From Serinus canaria (taxonomy: Eukaryota; Chordata; Aves; Passeriformes; Fringillidae): DNA of 64,000 nucleotides. Position 1 is the first letter of the stretch; every line of letters begins with the position of its first letter. The stretch spans positions 67,815,494-67,879,493 of the forward strand of contig NC_066316.1 in assembly GCF_022539315.1 (NCBI RefSeq), written 5' to 3'. The position numbers and the translations under genes were made by a program. The notes under the pieces were generated by a model, which saw nothing but the letters and a program-made list of their open reading frames with translations, had not been told where the DNA came from and made no database searches. Below, piece by piece: positions 1 through 64,000 of the stretch.

Positions 1-2754
1 GAGAGCCATCCTTCCACTCTGAAGTGAAGCAACATTGGCTTTAAATGTGACAGACAGAAGTCAACACTGGTCCATGTGTTTATTAATATCCCACTCCAGT
101 TGAACAGGAAAAAATGCTATCTTGATCCCTAAGAATCAAAAATTTCCCATTAGATTAACAAGTAAAAGCTTACAAAGAAAGTGAATTAAGAAAAAGTGCT
201 GCTACTTCTAAATGTGGCCAAGAAAAATAAAAAAATCCCACCATCTATCTTTTGGTCTCACTAGCAAATGAAGAGAGAATTCTAAGAGATTGCCCAAGGA
301 ATGAAACATGCTGGAAAGAAAACTGGAGTGTATTTTAAGTGCAAGGTAATCTACAAAGAAGAATAAAGTCCTGCATGTACCACTTTCTTGACATTGAAGT
401 GTTAAAAACTAAATTTTTCCTTTTTACATTAGAAATTCATGACTTATCTGTGTCGGAGAATTGTTTAGAGAGCTGGTGAGGATACTCAATTTCTCAACTT
501 TCAGTCTTGCTTGATATATCTTTCACTTCCAGTGAAAATTAACCACAGTGACTTGAGATTTGGCCGAAATGGTGATTCTAATGAGTGACAACGTGGCATC
601 TTCCTTTAGGCTGGCAGGCTGAAAAAAGTACTGTTTGCAATCTGCAACCCCATAATTTTCTGTTTTCTTTGCTAGGGCTACTCAAACTTTCTGCATCAGC
701 ACAATTAACAAATAATATGGCACTGCATATTAAAAATGTTACAGTCATTTCTCTGCTGACCAGAAATGAATAATACAATTGGTAAAACACTTTAAAAGAA
801 AACGTGAATGCTATTAAATATGTGTTACTGGTATCACAACTGTTCCATTAATTTGGAAGAGCAATGGAAATGTCACAGTATATTTCTGTCTCTTTCTCTC
901 GAACAATCTGCTGTCACTGCTCTGTAAATGGCTGCTTGCTGCTGCTTCTCCTCTGGGGACCACCTGGAGAGGAGATGCCAGGCAGGTGTTTTCCAGCAGG
1001 CCTGACAGCCTGTGCCCACACAAACAGTTTTCTCCAGCTTTCCACGTATACTCCAATCTCAAGAAGAAACAAATGAGCCCATTTCCATCTTTCAACCATA
1101 ATAAAACTTCTGCACTAATGAGACAGCAGCCTGTTTCTTACCAGCCTCCAAGCTGGCCCGTGCTTGAAGTTGTTCAATTGGTTCTACACTTCTAGTGGCT
1201 TTTGTGTGGCAAACATACGGATTCAGAAAGTAGAAGTAGGGCTGAGTCAAGAGACAAGGAATCTGGACACAGATCACATTCTGTGTTTTTCACTACCTGA
1301 TTTGTACCAGTCCAGCCTTCACTGTCAGGGCTCATGAGGGGAATGAGAAGAGCATGGCTTGATTAGTCCAGCAAAATCAAGGCTGTGTGGGGATGAGACT
1401 GCTGTCTATAAATACTTCTGGCAGGGGTACACGCAGGAGAACGTGAAAGGCTACTTCAGGACAGTATTTGCACAGGAAGAAAAGATGGATGTGGTACTGG
1501 TCACAAGGAAAAGCAGGTTTAACATTTTTAAAAGGCTTCCAGCTGTTAGAGAGGTTTCTCTCGGACAGCCTCCCAGTAGCAGCAACGAGGGCCAAAAAAT
1601 TTACTGGCAAAGCACAATTAATTTACGGAAGAAAGGATAAAATGGCTGCTTGCAACACTAGGGAGCTGTTTACAGTAGAGGGTGGAGGGGAAATTATACA
1701 GCCTTGGCTTACAAGTGCCAGGTTACCATAATGAGGGTGCTCTTAGCCCCCTCTCACCAACACTGTGGACTTAAAATGAATTATGATAAAAGACAGTCTT
1801 GTCAGTACATTGTAAAATAGAAAGAGTAAAAACAAATGCCTTAGTGGTGGAAATGGGCAATAATGGCTATTTTTCTTGGTCAAAGAGGGCAATGGGAACT
1901 ACTTGAAGAGCTTATTATTACCAACAACAAGGTAGTCTGTATTTCTATTGATGCTAAAACTGCCAGAATAAATTTGGGTAAAATAACCTTCTACAGATAA
2001 GTTATCTTTTTTGTGTCTGTGCCCCTTTTTCTCGTGTTTTGATTACTGGGTGACCAAAGATGTGAACACTTTGCAAAATTTAAATAGTTCTAATTTTAGT
2101 CAATGTCTTTAATGTTGACACTGAAAGATCAATAATGTTCTTTCTCCTGTTCAGGAAAATCGCCAGCTCATGATCAGGCCTTGCTCAGAAAGATCCACAT
2201 CTGCAACTGCAAAGCAAAGCACTTGCAGTTCTCTGGAAAATATTACTTTGGTAAAGGAGTGATGAAGTTTTCTGAGAATTTCAGTTGCTAGCTACCTGTC
2301 CCAAGGGAAATTCTGAATCATCTATTGCCTTCTGGAAGAAATAATCACCTCAAAATGGTTACACTCCTGCCTTTCCTTGAGAAACAAACTTCTGGCTATG
2401 ACCTCATGACTTAGTTATGCACTAGTAATCATATATAGCACCGTACCTTATCGTGCAGTTGACACCTCCCTGTGCTTTGTCAGCAATGACAGCTTCTCAT
2501 CAGCTCCTCTACCCCTCCCATCCAGCATGTGGAAAAACTTTCCATTGTGGTAAGTAATGCTGGCAAGAGCAGGTGATGAACTGAGATGGTTTCTGTGTGT
2601 GGAGAGATGCCATTTTTACTCTCCCCTCCTCTAATTTAATTCTGCTTCATTCACTTGCTGCTGGCAGGAGTAATCGGAGGTTGAACACACAAGGTGGGGA
2701 TTGTCCTTTGCTTCTAGAGTGGGATGTAACCTGCAGGCTGTATAAGGTCAGGGC
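1..2754. other. Upstream intergenic DNA with no supported gene
   Basis: AT-rich DNA with only short open frames (under about 95 codons), none of which resembles a known protein or shows paired splice sites. I see no RNA gene and no clear repeat before the CR1 at 2755. In mammals AMD1 lies upstream of CDK19 in divergent orientation (from memory); no AMD1 exon is recognisable here. Confidence 0.5.
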
Positions 2755-3100
2755 GAGGGTGACTTTACACTCCCTAAAACTCCCTGAAAGGAAGCTGTAG
2801 GTGTGGGTCAGCCTCTTCTCCCAGCAACAGGTGAGAGGATGGGAGGTGATCATCTCGAGCTGCACCACGGGAGGTTTATGTTGGACATTAGGAAGAATTT
2901 CTTTACAGACAGAGTCATTAGACATTGGAATGGACTGCCTGGAGAGGAGGTGGTGTCACCATCTCTAGATATATTTAGGGAAAGAATGGACATGGCACTT
3001 AATGCCACGGTCTGTAGTTGACATGGTGGTGTTTGATCATAGACTTGGATTCAACCTCAGAGGCCTTTTCCTGCCTGACTGATCCTGTGATTCTGTGTGA
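2755..3100 (+). mobile_element. CR1 LINE 3' end, sense to CDK19
   Basis: A truncated chicken-repeat-1 LINE. It retains the end of the reverse-transcriptase ORF: a frame in 2803-3021 reads LDIRKNFF, then RHWNGLPGEE, then SPSLDIF, the usual CR1 C-terminus. The CR1 tail follows, ending GATTCTGTGTGA. 5' truncation is normal for CR1. It ends where the CpG-rich promoter block begins. Confidence 0.9.
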
Positions 3101-3410
3101 CTCTTCATACAGTTACCTGTGCCTGGCACTTCCATAACGCAAGAAAGCTTGCAGAGTGACGCTCCTCACAAAAGAATCTTCGAGAGACCGAGACATAACA
3201 TTAAAAGAATGTTATGCGATGAATGTTTCTGCGATCTCAAAGTACTTTGATGAAATCCGAACCCCAAAGGAGCGCCGCGTTTGTCTAAAAATCTGCTCGG
3301 GGCTGAAGGGACACAGCCTTGCTACGGCATCGGATCCTAAAGACGCAGCAATAGGCCTAGTTTGTATGTGAGCGTAAACACAGCATGAGCCCCGATGTGC
3401 AAGCGATCGG

Positions 3411-3416
3411 TTTATT
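3411..3416 (-). terminator. Minus-strand AATAAA polyadenylation hexamer at the island shoulder
   Basis: TTTATT on the + strand reads AATAAA on the minus strand, followed on that strand by a GT-rich stretch (TGTGTTT) some 30 nt further. It could end short upstream antisense transcripts leaving the CDK19 promoter. A chance hexamer is equally possible. Confidence 0.3.
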
Positions 3417-3510
3417 CAGCAGCACCAGCCTGCACGAACCCCACAGAACCTCCCGCTTCCAATATGGACTCGCAGCGCCACAGCACAGGGGCCGGCCTAG
3501 GCCCGCCCTG

Positions 3511-3518
3511 CCCCGCCC
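3511..3518. promoter_or_regulatory. GC box (Sp/KLF type)
   Basis: CCCCGCCC upstream of the CCAAT box; a second GC box of opposite orientation (GGCGGGG) is at 3570-3576. Such boxes bind Sp1/KLF factors in CpG-island promoters (established knowledge). Confidence 0.5.
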
Positions 3519-3541
3519 GCCGCACGGCGGGGCAGCACTGA

Positions 3542-3546
3542 CCAAT
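3542..3546 (+). promoter_or_regulatory. NF-Y CCAAT box
   Basis: CCAAT in the context GACCAATCAGAG, a full match to the extended NF-Y consensus (CCAAT followed by CA/GA-type bases). It lies between the two GC boxes. It is about 630 bp upstream of the start codon, rather far from the inferred transcription start, so it may serve the antisense direction or an upstream start site. Confidence 0.6.
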
Positions 3547-3840
3547 CAGAGGGCAGCACCCCGCAGGGAGGCGGGGCCGGACCGTGAATGGCAGCTGGCG
3601 AGATAAACAAGTCGCTGCACTGTTCGGCGCCCCGCAGCATGGGGTGCCTGTTCACCGTCTATTCCTCTGGTCCTCCCTCCCTCGCTCCCTGCCAGCCAGA
3701 GGCGCCTTGTCCGGCCGCACTCGCCGCTCCCGCCTGTGCGCGCAATGTGAAGAGTCAGCAAGTTCCCAGCGGCCGCTGAAACGCTCCGGTGTCTCCGGAG
3801 AGGGCCGTGCGCCGACACCGCCCGGCCGGGGCGGCCCGGG

Positions 3841-3861
3841 GCATGCCGGGAGTTGTAGTTC
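3841..3861 (-). promoter_or_regulatory. ZNF143/THAP11 (SBS) site, minus orientation
   Basis: On the minus strand this reads ACTACAACTCCCGGCATGC, a close match to the ZNF143 core ACTACAAYTCCCRGCATGC. Such sites mark CpG-island promoters near transcription starts and promoter-anchored chromatin loops (established knowledge). Confidence 0.8.
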
Positions 3862-3911
3862 TGCCGCTACGGTGTCCCGCCTGCGGCGGCGGGGCCGGCT
3901 CCCGCAGCCGC

Positions 3912-3927
3912 ACTACGACTCCCGGCA
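3912..3927 (+). promoter_or_regulatory. Second ZNF143-type site, plus orientation
   Basis: ACTACGACTCCCGGCA on the + strand: the same core as at 3841-3861 in inverted orientation, with one change (CGA for CAA) and without the full GCATGC end. The two 16-base arms (3844-3859 and 3912-3927) match at 15 of 16 positions, with 52 bases between them. Confidence 0.65.
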
Positions 3928-4002
3928 CCTCGCGCGCCGCGCCGCGAGGAGCCCAGTTGAAGCGGGTGGCGGCGGCGGAGCGCGCCCCCGCCCCCCCGCT
4001 GA

Positions 4003-60830
<56,828 letters not shown>

Positions 60831-62809
60831 TGATGGTTAATATGCCAAACAATGCTCTTAGGTATGGTAATCTGTGTAGAAAGTCACTACTTTTATTTTG
60901 GTTATTTTTGGTTTTTCATAGTTGCCCCAGCAAGTTAAAATAGGGCTGCCTGTCCAAAAACTTACAGTCACGAATTATTCTTGAGTTTTTGGTAATAAGT
61001 AGGGATTTTGATTAATTTTTGGTTGTAGACCAAATTTTTTTAAGAATAATAATTATAAAGTAAGGCAGGCCTGGAATAGAAGTCGCAAACACTTTCTGAA
61101 CTGAATTTTATTTAATTTTTTTGTAATACCTAACAACAGTGGCCAGAGCAGGTTTCAGTTTTCATTATGGATCTTTTTCTTTTACTCTGTCCCTTGGTTG
61201 TTTATCATTGGTTTTTCTGTTAAATTCCAGATGTTAGTATATTTGGGGAGGGGCAGGGGGTGTGATTTGCCTTTGGAATAGTAGCCATGACCAAAAAACA
61301 GGAAGCATCTACAACTCTGATTTTCACGTTACAATTACTACTTTCCTAAAGAGTCAGGTGCTACTTTGGCAGAGTGCTCAGCTGTGATTAGCTCCAGCTT
61401 GAGAAATAACACCTGGAAAGTCTATACCCAGCTCTAAGGGAGACACACCTCTTCATGGAACTGTAATTACATATACACTTAAATGCCATACATGAACTCA
61501 ATATTTTGATAGGAAATACAAGATGGTATCTAAGATAATAACAACAAATAGCCTTGAGAATTTTCTTGCTGGTGTTGTTATTTTCAGCCTCCAGCACCAC
61601 GTGTTTGTGTGACTAGTGCTGCTGCTTTGCAGTTCTTACCTGTTGCTGATGACTTGCAGCAAAGCTGTTGTCTAATCTTTGTCTTTTCTTCTGGAATGTT
61701 GAGAGTTTATGGTTGCTGTTGTGAAAAAGACTGTATTTTTTGGTTCTAAAATGATAGTGTTTGAATGATGTTGGCATAATTGAGAAGGAAGAGGAATAGT
61801 AATTTGTGAAGTCTTAGTGTGTTCTTGGTCTGCAAATAAATGTAAACTGATGGATTCTGGGATGCCTCAGTAAGACAAAGGAAACCATTTCAGAAATTGC
61901 TTAGATACACTAATGATTTAAAAGTATAATCAGAATCCTTTGCCTTTTAAAATATTTCTGGATTTCTGAAGAATTCAGGTATGTCAAATAGTTATATCTT
62001 GACCATGGTAAGAAGAAAAATGTTATTCTGGATGTGTCCTTGTGTCTGCACTTGAAATTAGAGGTTAATATAACTAGCAACCAATTAAAATCCTGGATTA
62101 ACCAAGATTTTTTTATTTATCTGTAATTTTTATTTGTGTGCTCATGCTTGTGACTTTTTGCTACTCAGGCACAATTTCACTGGCATCAGTTTCTTGCATA
62201 ATACATAAATACCAGCTCCTTAGTGTCTTCTTAAGATGTGGAACAGTTTTTCTGGTGGTTTTCTCTTAGCTGTTTGAATTTACAGCTGCTGGAAAAAGTA
62301 TTTTTCTATTTTACGTAAACCAAGTTTTGCATCAAAACACCTTGTACTTTCTTGGTTTAATATAACTCTGTTCTTACTATTTTTAACCTGTATTTGGATG
62401 TAGACCAAAAATGGTGACATCCATAAAAGTCATGTTATGTTTATTTCATTGCTCAATAAAATTAGATTCTCCAAGAATATTTATCATAATATTAGCCAAA
62501 TTCTCCTGAGCCATGGAAATGACCTCTGTAATTTATTTAACAAATGTTGTTGTGAAAAAACAGAAACTTGGGAGGTTAAGTATTCGCTTTGAGGTATTTG
62601 AAGAACATTGTTTAAATCTTAAATTACTGCTGCCTTAAATCAAAGAGGTTTTTAAAGTAGCTGGAATACCAAATTCGTTGCTTAAAAATCTTAGAATTAC
62701 CAAGATATTTTTATTTAAATCATTTTTAAGATCAGCTGTAGCCAGCAAGTGCATGGCAGGGTGATAAAAGTGGTGAACAATGTGAACTTGCCAAGTTGAA
62801 TTCCATGTC

Positions 62810-63130
62810 CTTCCCTTGGGCTGAGCTCAGGGATGGCTGTTAACACAAGGACACAGTTTCCTTCCCCTCTTCAATGCCTGGCAGTGACACCCCTGCTAAT
62901 GGCCTGGCAGGGGACACTCACCTGGCTCCTGGTGAGCTCATTCAGAGAGCTAAACCCACACAAAGTGTCACAGAAAGCTTTTCACCTGCAGAGCTTGTTT
63001 TCTGCAGGGTTAGGTCCCAGAGGGACCTCACTGGGGCTGAGCTGGGTGTGCAGGAGCTGGTGCAGAGGCAGTGTGAGGTGGTGGCAGAAAGCTCAACAGA
63101 GGCCATTCAGCATCCCCTGTCATTAGATCT
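62810..63130. other. GC-richer segment of unknown origin in intron 4
   Basis: A sharply bounded 320-bp stretch of about 55% GC in AT-rich intron. Two + frames stay open (62833-63126, 97 codons; 62874-63191, 105 codons), with translations I do not recognise. Repeat-like wording (CCTGGCAGGGGACACTCACC, CTGCAGAGC, GTGCAGAGGCAGTG) suggests an old mobile element, but I cannot name the family. Confidence 0.35.
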
Positions 63131-64000
63131 GGTTATTTTATTGTTAAAATGCACTGTTTTGATTCTTAGGAGGGAGTGCAAGTGTTCTTAAAAGATTAAA
63201 TTGGTATAACTTTGTAATGCAAGACTTACAGCAGTTTAAGACTGCCAATGCAAGTTCAGCTTAAGGAAAGTGCTCAAATTGAGGCAAACACCAAACAGAC
63301 TTGTACTCATGCTTCTAGAAATTGGAAACTAATTTAGTGTTGTGTATCTTTAAATTTTTTTGTAGTATTTGGGTTACTTTGAGTCTGGCTTTTGTAATGT
63401 GAGAGTACCTGTAAGGTGCTAAATTACTTTCTAGGTATTTTTTTTTTTAGCTAAGCTCTTAATTTCTCTCAGTTAAAAACCATTCAGCCTTTATGGCAAG
63501 ATTCAAACAAGTATAAACTATGGGACAGAAATACTGGGTTACTGATTTCTATGAATAGCATTGTGTCAGTTTATACACCTTGGAATTGACTTAAGTCTGT
63601 GAAAATCCATACATTTGTTCTCCTGTGAGCCCCTTTTGAGTGGGATTTTGCTTTTGAATTGCATGGCATTGGGCAATGATAATTTTACCTTTTCAGCATA
63701 GCAACATTCCTGAAAGCTGCGCGTGAGAGGAGGGAGGATTTGCTGGCTTTGCTAGCTGCTGGAGTGTTTAATTATGAGCAAGAGGTTAATAGAGATAGAT
63801 ATTGGAGAAAAAACCTATGAGTACTAAGTTTTTAGCTTTTTAAACTACTCTATGTACACTGTGGGCTTCTGCTTGAATGGGATCTAACCAGTGCTCCATA
63901 CCTTGAGGTAAGAGCCAGGACTTGAAGTACACTATTTCAGAGTGTTCTGAGGTCTTTGTCCTTGTCCCCTCCTCTCCTAAAGGGGATATTTTTAGATTAT

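Overview
This is an animal nuclear window, most likely from a songbird. It is AT-rich with sparse genes, has GT-AG introns of about 10-27 kb, and carries one strong CpG-island promoter. The interspersed repeats are avian: many 3'-truncated CR1 LINEs, plus long terminal repeats (LTRs) resembling families I associate with passerines. The species cannot be fixed from the sequence alone.

Only one protein-coding gene can be supported: the 5' part of CDK19 on the + strand. CDK19 is the CDK8 paralogue, the Mediator kinase-module cyclin-dependent kinase. Four coding exons are visible (4177-4304, 23570-23645, 50286-50396, 60006-60146). They join in frame into the first 152 residues, from the start Met through the HRD catalytic loop. 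Residues that differ between CDK8 and CDK19 match CDK19 in every exon. The gene runs off the right edge inside intron 4; the DMG motif, activation segment, C-lobe and Q-rich tail lie outside.

Layout: 1-2754 is unremarkable AT-rich DNA upstream of the gene. A sense CR1 (2755-3100) ends where the CpG island begins (about 3101-4525). The island holds GC boxes, an NF-Y CCAAT box, two inverted ZNF143-type sites, two upstream start codons and exon 1. An antisense CR1 (4526-4745) closes it. Intron 1 (19.3 kb) holds a CR1 tail, an antisense LTR-like element and a likely solo LTR. Intron 2 (26.6 kb) holds a degraded internal CR1 coding segment, three further CR1 pieces, a second solo LTR, long poly-T tracts and a possible conserved non-coding block. 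Intron 3 (9.6 kb) holds an ancient L2-like LINE 3' end. Intron 4 (partial) starts with a CpG-retaining segment.

I found no operon, CRISPR array, RNA gene, second host gene or clearly novel system. The points most worth following are regulatory: the upstream ORF arrangement of CDK19, the inverted ZNF143 pair, the T26(GT)5 acceptor of exon 2, and two intronic blocks that look constrained.
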